Source: Panicum virgatum
Taxonomy: Eukaryota; Streptophyta; Magnoliopsida; Poales; Poaceae
Assembly (NCBI RefSeq): GCF_016808335.1
Contig: NC_053148.1
Location: 625,001-689,000, forward strand
DNA length: 64,000 nucleotides
Direction: 5' to 3'
Under the pieces are notes generated by a model. That model had not been told where the DNA came from, made no database searches, and was given only the letters and a program-made list of their open reading frames with translations. This document shows, one piece after another, positions 1 to 10,658 of this stretch; position 1 is the first letter of the stretch; every line of letters starts with the position of its first letter. A program made the translations under genes and the position numbers.

Positions 1-1418
1 CATTGTGTAAGCTTAACCAGTCCATTCCAAGGATCACATCTATTCCTTTAGACTTAAGTACTACTAGATCGGCTAGAAATTCTACCGCACTTAAATTGAT
101 CCTCACCCGTAAACAACCCAGTTGGCATTTGATGTCACCTCCGGGCGTCCGGGTTAATAGGGGTGTTTTTAGTAGTACTGTAGGTATTTTGTGTTTATCC
201 ACAAAGCTTGATGATATAAATGAGTGTGATGCCCTAGAATCAAATAATACTATTGCCAGAGTTGAGCTGACTAGAAACTCACCAAGTACCACTCCTTGTG
301 CACCCTGAGCCTCCTGCGCGTTGATGTGGTTGACGCGGGTTCGTCCATAAGGCTTCTGGCTATTGTTGTTGCCCTTGTTATTGCTACCAACGGGGACACG
401 GTTGGCTCTAGATACAGGTGGCCTAGGTCCATTCACCGAGTTGGATAAGGCTGATGCAGTAGGCTTGTTTTTGGCATATGGGCAGTTGGCAATTTAATGC
501 CCTGTCTCACGGCAGTTGAAACAGGCTCTAGTATTGTTGTTGTTAGTAGTGACTTGGCTGGCATTGTTCTGTGGGGCTCTCATGGTGTTCTGATTCCTGA
601 ACTGTGTGTTAGGGGCCTGTCACTTGGGACTGGGTCCTAGACTGCATTGGGGCCTGAGATCCTGGTGTAGTGTAGTTGGAGCTTCTTGGTCTCTGGAAGC
701 GGTTCTGCTGGCGGGCCTTACTTTTTAGGAACTTATGCTTGTTTTCTTTCCTTTCTTCAGCTTTGGCCCTTCCTGTGAGAATGGACATGTTCATCAGAGT
801 ATTGAAGTCTGGGTATATCTGAGGGGTAAGCAGGGTCCGGAGTTCTGGGCTTAATCCCTTCTTGAACATGTCCTGCTTCTTTTCATCCTTGTCCACTTCC
901 TCTGGTGCATAGAAGGCAAGTTCCATGAACTGGTAGGTGTATTCTTCCACAGATATGCTCCCTTGCTGCAGTGCGCGGAACTCATCCGCCTTGCGCTTCA
1001 TGGTGGCTGCGGGGATATGGTAGCGACGGAACTCTTTCACAAATTCGTTCCAAGTGATGGTGGTGGCATCTTCAGCAGTGGCACAGTAATTCTCCCACTA
1101 AGCTAAGGCAGTTCCTGTGAGTTGGTGAGCTGCCAGAAGAACTTTGTCTCGGTCTTGGCATTTGAATGGCTCGAGCTTCCTTTCGATCACACGAAGCCAG
1201 TCATCTGCCTCCAAGGGGTTGCTGGACCCGGCAAAAGTGGGTGGCTTGGTTTTAAGGAAAGCTGTCAGCTTGTCATTCATGGTTTGCCCTCGTGGCCGCT
1301 TATTGATGATGGCATTGGCCAGGGCTTCCAGTATGAGGGTCTGATTGTTTATTGCTTGTGCCAGGTCTCCGACAGGTGCAGGCGGCGGCAGTGGCACTTC
1401 TCCTTCGTCCTGGTTCAC
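1..1418 (-). pseudogene. gag-protease of RIRE-like gypsy element (broken)
   Basis: A plausible gag start is at 1418. The retrotransposon-gag capsid region runs to about 609, with WNEFVKEFRRYH and VEEYTYQFMEL segments. A TAG at 1098-1100 interrupts it, and an indel near a C run at about 612-616 shifts the frame. A CCHC knuckle (CX2CX4HX4C) lies at about 482-528 but contains an in-frame TAA right after its histidine. The protease follows: the flap and LGMDWL end are recognisable, but the catalytic motif reads DSRA where DS/TGA is expected (about 221-232). Gag would coat element RNA and the protease would process Gag-Pol. Neither can be made intact from this copy. Confidence 0.8.
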
Positions 1419-1900
1419 TTCCTGTTCTCTGAGAGGGTCCTGTCCGTGCCCATTTTGCGGGTATCCTGCGCCAGGGGCTGCAGAGTTCCGACTGCGGGAG
1501 GCTCTTGAACCGTGTTTGGAAGCTATCTGTAGATTGGATAGAGTCTTTGTGAGACTGGGATTAGGATTAAGTGATGCTTAAGTTATTTAGTTCGTATTTT
1601 TGAAAGGGCAGAATCCACCTCCTGCCGAAAGCACACCAACTAACACACAAACTAGCAAGCAACGAGTACAACAATTTTACTACTGCAAGGGGTGTATAGC
1701 ACTGGGGCAAGGCCAAAATGCGTACTACACGTCTGGGTACACAACTCCAAAAGAGGGGGCACAACTCTAATTTCGGACCACACGGCTTCATCCCTTGACG
1801 GTCACTAGCACTTAGGCTGACTCATCGGCTTGAGTTGGTTCTCCCCTTGGAAGGGAACTCACATCCTCCAGGGGAATGAGCGGTCCTTGCTCGCTTTCCT

Positions 1901-2770
1901 CTAGGTCTCCATTTTCCAGGGGTTGCTCCGCAGCTTCTCCTTCAACGGCGGCAGTAGGCCCTTCAGGGTTCTCGGGTGGGGCTTGTGGGGTCCCAAAAAG
2001 TGGTCCCCATCCCATGGTGGGCGTCCCAAGTAGGACATGGTGTCTCCAATTGCCGGGACTGGCGTTCCACTTCTGGTCCATTCCTGTATACGCAGGTCCC
2101 GAGCCTGCCTGAGGTTCTCTTGGGCAACTGCTTCACTACTGACCGCGGCTGCGGCTCTTGCCTCGGCTTGAGCCACCCGGATTTGATGCATCCTTATCGC
2201 GAGCTCTGCTTGCTCGGCCCGATGGGTCTGCTCCCTCAGGATGCTGGCTTGCTCATCAATGAGCTGATCTAAGGAGGCTAGGTAAGTAGCCACTTGATAC
2301 AGGGGGTCCTCTTCATGGCGGCGCCATTCCAGGCTTCTCATGCGAGCCTCACAAACTGGGGTTATGATGGCCGGAGGAAAGATCCTCATTGGTGTGGGGG
2401 CGAGATGTTCCTCGAAAATCCGGCACAGATAATGGAGCGCCTTCCTGATGACCAAGGGATAGGTGTCTCGATACCTAAACCCGGTGGTGGTCACTCGCCA
2501 TGGCTGGATGTCGGGGTAGCGGTCACTTTTAGCGATGACCAGGATCACCCTGCAGCGAGGGGTACCATGGTGCTCGTACTCCCTGCTGTAGTACCTTGGG
2601 TGTTCCGAAACACCAAGACTCTCCAGGGCACTGATCAAAAGGCTGGAGAGGCTAGGTGCAGCTTGGCAAATGCCTTGAGTCCATCCTTCCTCAGCATAAA
2701 TACTTGAGTACAAAGGGGGTAGATGGTCTTTATTATTACACAGGGTGGGGTACATTTTCCATGGATACAT
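1901..2770 (-). CDS. ORF0-like leader protein, copy A
   Basis: This 289-codon ORF lies between the primer-binding site and gag of the RIRE-like element. Its function is unknown. The first two thirds align by eye with the ORF at 2982-3533: both have GW..GIC, a REY..GT.RC block, a YPD..PW block and an RTPM/PTPM.(I/F)FPP block, then a heptad-like Gln/Glu/Ala-rich stretch that could be a coiled coil. Beyond about 2080 a second frame (2081-1812) carries an acidic Pro/Glu-rich tail ending at a stop. The true C terminus may therefore be in that frame, with a frameshift in this copy. RIRE3 and RIRE8 are known to have an extra ORF (orf0) here; equating the two is inference. Confidence 0.6.
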   Translation of the reverse strand: MYPWKMYPTLCNNKDHLPPLYSSIYAEEGWTQGICQAAPSLSSLLISALESLGVSEHPRYYSREYEHHGTPRCRVILVIAKSDRYPDIQPWRVTTTGFRYRDTYPLVIRKALHYLCRIFEEHLAPTPMRIFPPAIITPVCEARMRSLEWRRHEEDPLYQVATYLASLDQLIDEQASILREQTHRAEQAELAIRMHQIRVAQAEARAAAAVSSEAVAQENLRQARDLRIQEWTRSGTPVPAIGDTMSYLGRPPWDGDHFLGPHKPHPRTLKGLLPPLKEKLRSNPWKMET

Positions 2771-2981
2771 GATTATTAGGATAGTGGCTCTAGCCTAGGT
2801 GTGCTACTCTTCTATCATGGGGAATCTTCCTCGATCTGGATAGGGCTCTTTGGTGAAAGACACTGTTCATCTTTGGTCTGAGTAATCCTATCCCAATGGG
2901 TTTCTTCGGGTTCTTCTTCTTCTAACCATCCACCTACTCCTCTGTGAGCCTCGTGGTCTTGCCATTGGGCTTGGAGAGCGG

Positions 2982-3533
2982 CTAGGAATACTCGGCTCGT
3001 ACGGCTCTCGTCCGCTGTTCCTCCATTTCTTGGGTTGCCTTTTCTGCCCTGTGGATTTGGTGTCTCAGTTGTGCCGCCTGTTCGCGGTAGAGCTCATCCA
3101 GGCTGGTGAGGTAGATGGATAGGTGGGAGACCGTATCCTCTAGGTTTTCTTCTTCTCTCCCAAGTCCTCTCATCCGGGCCATCCATGAGCGTCCTCTTCC
3201 TCCAGTAGGCGGAAAAAATCCCATAGGAGTCCGCTGAAGATGATGCTTGTAGACCACACGCAGACGTCGCAGGGCTTTTCGGGCGGTCTTTCGGTAGGTA
3301 TCTGGGAAGCAAAAGCTAGTGGTGGAGATGAACCAGGGGTCCACGTCAGGGTAGCGGGTGCTTTTTCCGACGAAGATCATCATGTCGCACCGAAGAGTGC
3401 CCTTGGAGTCGTACTCCCGGTAGATGTACTCCGGTGTGTCCACAACTCCGACACGTTTCAGGATGAGGAGCAATAACTTAGGAAGGTCGGGCTCTGCGAA
3501 GCAGATTCCGTTACTCCATCCATTGTCATCCAT
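2982..3533 (-). CDS. ORF0-like leader protein, copy B
   Basis: This 183-codon ORF begins about 125 bases downstream of the primer-binding site on the minus strand. It is a divergent paralogue of the ORF at 1901-2770, sharing the same ordered blocks (GW.NGIC, REYDSKGTLRC, RYPDVDPW, TPMGFFPP, then a Gln/Glu/Arg-rich helix). No known catalytic motif is visible. Having two tandem copies before gag suggests duplication within the leader, or two exons or cistrons of one gene. Role unknown; it may act with Gag or in regulating expression, but nothing in the sequence shows which. Confidence 0.6.
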   Translation of the reverse strand: MDDNGWSNGICFAEPDLPKLLLLILKRVGVVDTPEYIYREYDSKGTLRCDMMIFVGKSTRYPDVDPWFISTTSFCFPDTYRKTARKALRRLRVVYKHHLQRTPMGFFPPTGGRGRSWMARMRGLGREEENLEDTVSHLSIYLTSLDELYREQAAQLRHQIHRAEKATQEMEEQRTRAVRAEYS

Positions 3534-3658
3534 CTAGAACAGGCAAGAGTTAGTGGTGAGTGTTTGTGTGGAAAGAAGATTAAGCAAGGAAAGTCCTAAT
3601 GTGGAAAGGCTTAGAAAAAGGGTTTCAATCTAGGGTCACGTCCTACGGCCAACCTACG

Positions 3659-3672
3659 GTTCTGATACCACC
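3659..3672 (-). other. Primer-binding site, tRNA-iMet type
   Basis: The minus strand reads TGGTATCAGAACC, matching the usual TGGTATCAGAGC complement of initiator tRNA-Met except near its 3' end. It marks the start of the internal region of the RIRE-like element and fixes the inner end of its 5' LTR to within about 10 bases. Confidence 0.85.
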
Positions 3673-6600
3673 TAAAGCGTCCCCTCATAAGAGGTGACTT
3701 AAATGTGATACAAATATCAGTCTCAGGAGGCTGATACACATTTATTACTTCAGATGGTACATTACCGTACAAACATCCGAGGAGGCAGACACTCGATACA
3801 AACGATAATAAGAAGTAAAAAGGCTACGGTGATACACCAATGCACGACCCACATGGGATCCAGCTCGGGCTCAGAGTAACGCACTAGCAGAAGCATCTTG
3901 CAGAGGGCCAACACCACAGGCAAAGTTGGGGTTCGGACGCAACCTCTACTCGACGTCTTCAACAGCAAAGTCCGGATCTTCCTCTGAAAAAACCACAAAT
4001 ATATATCGGGTGAGTACAAAAGTACTCAACAAGTCCAACCCCAACCATGGGGGGGGGGGGGTAACACAGATATGCACAAGATAAATCAAGGATAAGGCTG
4101 AGGTTTATTTGCAGTAAAGCTAGATTTACACATGCAAGGGTTTATTTTTGAAAAGAGTTTTCCCAAAGCAATTCTTTAGTAACCGAGTAATCAGTGTGGT
4201 TGATCCTTCACAAAGGATCCAAGTTTTAAATGCTACCGGACTCCTCATCCATAGTAGCTCACGGCACATCTGCCGGACACCTTCCAAAAACAACTCACAC
4301 CATGGAAACATCCATCCCAGAAGCTAGTTATGTGACCAAACCGTAACTCGCCCAGTACCGTGGGCACGGCTATTTGAATAGGTTTTAACTCTGCAGAGGT
4401 GTACAACTTTACCCACAAGTGGGGTACCACAGCACGATCACCTTAGTGTCGGTGCAGATCCTAACAAAGCTATTACCCACCTTAGCTAGACCTGACTAGC
4501 CAACACGGACTCCACCAAGGGGCCATTGACCTATAACTGAGGTTTAACTGGGGCATAAGTCACTATGACCTTATCCCTTCTCCTTGATCACCCGTTGCTC
4601 TCAACTCTCCTGATGGCTATCAGACTAACTAGTGGGGTTTATGCGAAGCCGTTTCCACACACCACGGTCGAGTGGTTTGCACGATAGTTGAGTTAGGCAA
4701 GATGATACATCAACTCGGTCCTTAATTGCGACAAGATGGATATCTCCCAACCTTCTTGCTCAACCACATCGGTACGAGCCTCCACCATATGACAATCCAC
4801 ACAAGGAATGCCATTCATCCATCCCATCTTAACATTTTATTCTTTATAACCCAATTTTCCTTTTCTCAATACTCATGCATTTTCCCTTTTATAAAGCATG
4901 TTGTAACTATTTTTGAGTGTAATAAAACGAGTACCGGGTCCTAAGCGGCACTTTAGCAGCGATTAACATCCATAAAGAATAAATCATATATAGACGTTAA
5001 TCTAGGTGGTCAAGGAATGGTTATAACAAATCAAGGGGTGGCTATGCAACCATGTTTCAGCTGTAAAAATATATGCAATTTTATAAAACAGGCCAATAGG
5101 TTGTGTTTATAAAATTGGGTCGAAATATGCAATCAAAGGATGAGATTGAACTTGCCGTTCACAAAGCCTTCCGAGAAGTCCTGATCGAGGTACTGTCCTT
5201 CGGGTTTGGGGTCGCGGTACTGGTCCTCGCACACCTATTCGCGGTACTACTCATCGACGGGTTCTTCCTCGGTCACTCCGTGATCTACGGCGCACACAAC
5301 AAACACACAATAAAGAAAAGAAATAAACGTTTTATCGATGAGCTCGAATCAGGAATAACTTAAGAATCAATGGTAGAAAGAATATTTTTGGGAGATTTCT
5401 TAATGGCATGGCCAGAATTATGTTAGAAATGGCGTGGTAAAGTTTCGGGGCAAACGGAGAATTTTTGGCGCATGAAATGATAGGCCGAAGAGGGGTTTAG
5501 AGGATAAATAAGGATCCGGGGGCCTATTTGTAGTTATTTCTGGGAGTGACAGGACTTGAATAGAATTTTGGAAAAGGTTCGGGCTACTCTGGAAATTAGA
5601 TAGGGACCGGCTCATAAATATTTTATATAGTGGATGGGCTTATTTGTTAAAAGAGATAAGAGAGGGCCTCTTTGTAATTATTTTTGAGATGGCAGGGACT
5701 TGATTGGAATTTCTAAAAATATCCAGAACATTCTGGAAAGGAGCAGGGACCTATTTGAAATTATGTTTATATAGTGGATGGGTTATTTCTTAAATAGGGG
5801 AAACATGGCGGATTTATTTGGAAAAGAACATAAGAGGGGGGTTCTTAAAGGAATAGAGAGGAAGGGAGGGGGTATTTGGGCAATTTGCCCTCTCCTTCTT
5901 CTACCTCTCGACGGGAACAGAGGAGCGGAGGACAGGGGCGCCAGCGGCCCAATTCTCGGTGGCCTGGGGCGTGGTGGCGGTCATGGAGAAGGGAAAAAGG
6001 AGGAGGGGGCGTGGGGAACTCGATCCCGGCCTCACCTCGGGCTGTGGTCGCACGTGGAGGCGCGTCCAAAGGCGCGGGCGGCGGCCGGTGCAGAGGCTCG
6101 TGGCGGCGGCGCGCTTGGGGAGCAGAGGAGGGGGTGCTGGGGGGCAGCGGTGGCCGTGGAGGTCGAGGACAACGCGGAACCCCTATTTATAGGCGGGGTG
6201 AGGCATGGAGGAGAGGGGGGTCGCGGTGGCCGGCAGGGCAGTTCAGCGCGGCCATTAATGGCGGAGGGGGCGGCTCGGTGGCGCGGAGGTGACGGCGCGC
6301 AGGCGACGCGACGGGTGGGCGGTGGCCCGTAGCGGGTATGCGGCCTAGGGGAGGTGCGGCGCTGGGGGGCGGTGGCCGGTGGTGCTCTGCTCGGCGTGCC
6401 GAGCTCGGCGTGGAGCGGCCGGCGGCGCTGTGCTGTGCGGGCGTCGAGGCGGCAAGGGGGTACGACAGTGCAGGTGATGGACGGCGAGCAGGCAGCGCAA
6501 GTGGGGGGGCTGGAGGGTAGGCAGAGGGGGGGCGCTGGTGGGGTGATGGCCGGCGCCGAGAGGCCCTGCTCGTGCCGCGCGTGGGAGGAGGGGGAAGGAA

Positions 6601-6953
6601 GAAAAGGGAAGGAGGAGAAAAAGAAAAGAGAAAAAGGAAAAAGGAAAAAAAAGAAAAGAAAAGAGAGAGAGGGAAAGAGAGAGCTGCCGGCATGATTCGT
6701 GGCGGCAGTCGGCCACGCGCGCGCTGCGCAACTTCGGCGGGAAGCGACGCACACGTAAAACGGGGAAAGGAAACAGAGAGATGGGATGGGGATTGGTACG
6801 GGTGTCAGAACGGCGCATCGCCGGGAAAGATTTCGGGACATTGGGAGTTTGGACAGAAAAAGATTTAGAACGATTTGAACTCAACGATGGAAAAGATTTT
6901 AAAAATTATTTTTAGTGAGTAATTTATTTCGGTGAATTTTTCGGGATGTCACA
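3673..6953 (-). repeat. 5' LTR (about 3.3 kb) of the RIRE-like gypsy element
   Basis: The outer end is a clear TGTGACATCCCGAA at 6953 on the minus strand. The inner end is set by the primer-binding site, and I do not see a perfect terminal CA there. No convincing gene lies inside: the ORFs in the GC-rich part (5.8-6.7 kb) are low-complexity readings on both strands. It includes a 12-G run at about 4049-4060 and a purine-rich tract at about 6590-6680. The partner 3' LTR is outside the window, so its age cannot be estimated here. Confidence 0.75.
5521..5800. repeat. Tandem duplication (about 144 bp x 2) inside the LTR
   Basis: Two diverged copies start at 5521 and 5665 (GGCCTATTTG and GGCCTCTTTG). 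Both run through a TTGAATAG/TTGATTGG block to a shared TTATATAGTGGATGGG, which recurs about 144 bases apart. The duplication lies in what would be U3. Confidence 0.7.
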
Positions 6954-6989
6954 GCGGTAAACACCGACAGCTGGCGCGCCAGGTAGGGG
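6954..6989 (+). other. 5' LTR tail and primer-binding site
   Basis: Bases 6954-6969 match the end of the 3' LTR with one difference. After two bases comes TGGCGCGCCAGGTAGGGG (6972-6989), the primer-binding region common in grass Tat-type elements. I do not assign the tRNA. Confidence 0.8.
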
Positions 6990-7015
6990 ATTCGGCGAGT
7001 TCATCGGCGAATTCG

Positions 7016-8881
7016 ATGGCTGGATCAAGCGACGCCAACAACGTGCCTAAGGGCACAACTCTCGTTTTCGGCTCCTGGGCATGCATGGCTGACGGATCGG
7101 GTGGCTTCTCCAGCCACCTTGTCCCGCCTGACTCATCTAAACCGAAAACCACTCCCCAACTCGCCGACATCCGCGAGTCAGCGGATCTCGACGAAAAAAG
7201 AGTTCTATCCGAATTCGACTCGGACAACCCAGAAAACGTGTCAACTCCAACTCGAACTGTCGATTCAGTCGAGTCCGACACAAATTCTGATACCGAAAAA
7301 ACTCACTTTTTCGAAACCCTCGAAAAATACTTGACTCGTCTCAAGACGATCAAACGCCCCAAGATCAACAACTTAGAACTACTCGGTGGAGTAGGACAAG
7401 TTTCACGATCAATCGAGGGCTGCATCAAACTTGCGGAAGCTGCTCTGGGCTCATCTACATCACAGCAGAACCCAAAAGTGTTGAACCCGCCACAGAAAAG
7501 GTCGTGTGATATACTCTCAGGGATCGATCGAGTGGATTCCAAGCTCACCGACTGTATTAAGATAGTTGAAAGCACCCTGCAAAACAAGGAGCAGAAATCA
7601 GGAGGAGGAATCTGCGGGGGATATGGTGAGACAAACCCCCGGCTTGTTCGGATGGGACCGTCTATCTCCAGTATACCTCAGAGCCCTTCACCGAAACATG
7701 CTCACATTCGGACTCTTGAGCCAGTCGAGTCCTCGTTCGATCAAGATTTTGATCAATTCATGAACGATCTTGACAACTTTGAACCATTCGACGATCTCGA
7801 AGATTGGTCTGACAATGTCGACTTGTTCATGGACGCTATGGCCAATCCACCCAAACATGCTGACACTTTTTGGGAACTGGCCAAACTTAAAAAGAGAAAA
7901 TTCAAAGCTCCGGAACAATCCAGCAAGTCGATCTTCGATAAGCCCTGGATTAAAGAACCAGAAGGGCTGACTCCCACTCAATCATGGCTACATTGGATGA
8001 ACGAGAACGCCCTCCATGTAGAGATGGGCATCCCGCTTCTAGCTCACTCAAAGCACACATACTCTAAAATCGGTGGACTAACCGATTCCGAATCCAAGTA
8101 CTCTTCCAACTTGGAGGACGAGCTGGATGACCTAATCCAGTACAACAAGCAAGTCGAGTCCAACTCGACCAAAAACTCCAAGTCCGATCAGGACTGCCTC
8201 CCTAACTTGGTCATATATGCAACGCCGCAAGGACGGACAGTGCACCTAAGGAAGACACAAGATCCCAATACTTCTGGATCACAGCCAACGGTTCCGCCCT
8301 TCCAGCAGAGCACTCCTCTAGACCCATCTCCAAGCAAACAAGACCAAAAGATTCAAGATCTTTGCCGTGAAATCCTCATGGTCCGCATCTCCAAAGATCA
8401 GGAACCTGAGGGTGATCCCACGGAGCGTCTCAACCTCGACGACTACAACTCTGATGATTTCGATGAGTACCTTTCCGATAACATGGAAACTACTCCTCCC
8501 ACAATCACAGAAGCCCAAGCTACTACCAAGCAAGATCCGCCTGCACCTCCTTCAGCAGTGACAGTTACTGTGCAATTGGAAGAGCAACATCCCGAAGAAG
8601 ACCTCTACGAGCGTCGCCGCCTGCTTAACCAGAAGAGGGCGTTCAGGCGCCAGCGCCTAGCCAACAGTCAGCAGGAACAGCAGGGCGACAACTACGACTA
8701 CTCCAACTGCGACCTCCGCAACGTGATCAATGTTGGTCGCGACGCACGCAACGTCATCATCTCAAGGAGAAAAGAACGCGAGGAAGTCGAGGCTTACAGT
8801 CCTTCTTCCAACTACCTCATCCCACCAAAGGCTTCTGCCTCCTTCAAGAAGCACAAGCCAACAACAACCATTTCAGGGTAA
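7016..8881 (+). CDS. Gag-like protein of the non-autonomous Tat element
   Basis: I chose ATG at 7016 (MAGSSDANN) because it is the first in-frame start after the primer-binding site. This gives 621 codons. The protein is acidic and Ser/Thr-rich with repeated VESD/FDSD-like patches. Near its end is the block LRNVINVGRDARNVI, which I recognise from N-terminal halves of grass Tat-type Gag proteins. After the TAA at 8879-8881 the same frame stays open to a TAG at 9047-9049 and encodes a Cys/His cluster (CKCFIHPKSSHMIFQC). Read through the stop, the protein would join the N-terminal half directly to a zinc-finger tail, with no capsid (retrotrans_gag) domain between. Role inferred: helper-dependent packaging. 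Confidence 0.7.
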   Translation: MAGSSDANNVPKGTTLVFGSWACMADGSGGFSSHLVPPDSSKPKTTPQLADIRESADLDEKRVLSEFDSDNPENVSTPTRTVDSVESDTNSDTEKTHFFETLEKYLTRLKTIKRPKINNLELLGGVGQVSRSIEGCIKLAEAALGSSTSQQNPKVLNPPQKRSCDILSGIDRVDSKLTDCIKIVESTLQNKEQKSGGGICGGYGETNPRLVRMGPSISSIPQSPSPKHAHIRTLEPVESSFDQDFDQFMNDLDNFEPFDDLEDWSDNVDLFMDAMANPPKHADTFWELAKLKKRKFKAPEQSSKSIFDKPWIKEPEGLTPTQSWLHWMNENALHVEMGIPLLAHSKHTYSKIGGLTDSESKYSSNLEDELDDLIQYNKQVESNSTKNSKSDQDCLPNLVIYATPQGRTVHLRKTQDPNTSGSQPTVPPFQQSTPLDPSPSKQDQKIQDLCREILMVRISKDQEPEGDPTERLNLDDYNSDDFDEYLSDNMETTPPTITEAQATTKQDPPAPPSAVTVTVQLEEQHPEEDLYERRRLLNQKRAFRRQRLANSQQEQQGDNYDYSNCDLRNVINVGRDARNVIISRRKEREEVEAYSPSSNYLIPPKASASFKKHKPTTTISG

Positions 8882-9311
8882 CCGCACCCGCACCAAGGAG
8901 AACCATCTCAGGGCGGAAACAGGATCAATAAAGCACTGCTATGCAAGTGCTTCATCCACCCAAAAAGCTCTCACATGATCTTCCAGTGCGACTCACTCTG
9001 CAAGGCCCTTGGGGCACCACTCCTGAAGGAGACCCTACCAAAAATCTAGTCGACCCCTGTATCGACTAGTTCCACCATCGAATAGTTTTATTCAGTCATG
9101 CAAACCATTGCTCACTTCCAACGGGCAAGGGGTAGGTCTTAAGAGTCAGAGTCTGTCACTTTACAAATATTGTAATTTCGACAAATCTAAATAAAAGTTG
9201 ATTTCTTAAATAAATCGACTACTTGGCTTTTGCTCATATGACCAATACTCCAACTCGAAAGTCATGCTCAGCACTAGAGCAGCTATCGAGTAGTTTATGG
9301 TTTACCCTTGA

Positions 9312-10050
9312 GTGCTCTTCCGACATTTACGTCTTGGGCAACCCGACGGGGTTCGTACCTAACAGTTCTGTCTTAAGGGTTACTCCAGTCCGTGTTTAGG
9401 ACACCCTACTCGCTAGCTCGAGTAGGTTTTGGATATCTTTTCGACATTTAAGTCTTGGGCAATCCGACGAGGTTCGTACCTAACAGTTCTGTCTTAAGGG
9501 TTACTCCAGTCCGTGTTTAGGACACCCTACTCGCTGGCTCGAGTAGATTTTGGATATCTTTTCGACATTTATGTCTTGGGCAACCCGACGGGGTTCGTAC
9601 CTAACAGTTCTGTCTTAAGGATTACTCCAGTCCTTGGTTAAAGGACACCCTACTCGCTGGCTCGAGTAGGTGATGGATATCCTCTCGACATTTATGTCTT
9701 GGGCAACCCGACGGGGTTCGTACCTAACAGTTCTGTCTTAAGGATCACTTCAGTGCTTGGTTAAAGGACACCCTACTTGCTGGCTCGAGTAGGTTTTGGA
9801 TACTCTTTTGGCATTTTCGTCTTGGGCAACTCGACGGGGTTCGTACCTAACAGACTTGCCCTAAGAGTTACTCCGAGTCCTCGGGTAGGACACCTTACTT
9901 GCCTCGCTCGAGTAAGTTTGGGATAGTTCTAGAATATTTACATCTTGGTTAACTCGACGGAGTTCAATCCTAACAGTTCTATTCTAGAAATTAATCCAGT
10001 CCATGTATAGGACATACTACTCGATAAGATCAAGTAGTCCGGGATTTTTT
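9312..10050 (+). repeat. Tandem array of about six 121-123 bp units
   Basis: Units start at about 9321, 9442, 9563, 9686, 9809 and 9932, so spacing is 121, 121, 123, 123 and 123. Each contains a CGACATTTA(C/A/T)GTCTTGGGCAA-type block, a GGTTCGTACCTAACAG block, TACTCCAGTCC and an ACTCG..GCTCGAGTAG palindrome-like end. The last unit is the most diverged. The array lies between the gag-like ORF and the antisense gene; no ORF spans it. Confidence 0.9.
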
Positions 10051-10658
10051 CACAATAGTTGTATACTATCTGGGTGACCAAGCAAGGTCCATCCTGACTG
10101 GTCAACTACGAAAATCCCTCAAGGAGTACGAATAAGTTCTTGATACTCTAAAATAGGTTGACAAGAGCCTCCTGTTCACCTATCTATCAAGGAATATCTT
10201 AAGCTCCTACTTCTCCAAATACTCGATAAGAGTTCTTCTCCCGTTGGACAACAAAGTCCATATGAGCTTTGCTCCAACAGAACATTTCCTTTATAAAGGA
10301 AACCTGCTTTAAAGCTATGGCTTTTTAACATCCTTATAGTGCTTTTCCCACTTGGCTAATCCTGCAGGATTTAATCCTAACCGGTCAGCACTAGAGTTCT
10401 GCTTCAGAACCATTCAAACTCGATCCCATTCGAGAATATCTTGCCTCCTAAGGCACCTACGATACAATTCCTCATATCTACTATTATAACTGAGTAGGCG
10501 CGATGCTGCCAGCACTCAGGTCCTTCGAGTACAACTACTCGACATACCAAAGGATTCCACAATCCTACCACATAACAAGAATTTAAACATTACACAAATA
10601 TTCAATATTTGTCCAAAAGTACTTCCAGCCCAAATGCCAAATCAATTACATTTAAAGT

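Larger units (their letters stand above)
1..6953 (-). mobile_element. Ty3/gypsy LTR retrotransposon, RIRE3/RIRE8-like, 5' portion
   Basis: Read on the minus strand, this is LTR (6953 down to about 3673), a tRNA-iMet primer-binding site (3672-3659), two leader ORFs, gag, a CCHC knuckle and an aspartic protease that runs off the window at base 1. Reverse transcriptase, integrase and the 3' LTR would lie to the left. The very long LTR and the extra ORF upstream of gag match what is known of the rice RIRE3/RIRE8 group; that assignment is inference from architecture. The LTR starts TGTGACATCCC at 6953 and abuts the last 16 bases of another element's LTR, so this copy inserted there. Internal stops, frameshifts and an active-site change show it is defective. 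Confidence 0.85.

Noticed and set aside
1122..1581. Plus-strand ORFs opposite gag
   Set aside because: Shadow frames; the minus strand carries the capsid motifs.
5778..6868. Long ORFs on both strands at 5.8-6.9 kb
   Set aside because: They lie inside the gypsy LTR in GC-rich or purine-rich sequence and translate to low-complexity Gly/Arg or Pro/Ser/Phe runs.
9312..10050. CRISPR-like array
   Set aside because: Units of 121-123 bp are contiguous, with no short repeat/unique spacer pattern, and this is a plant nuclear genome.
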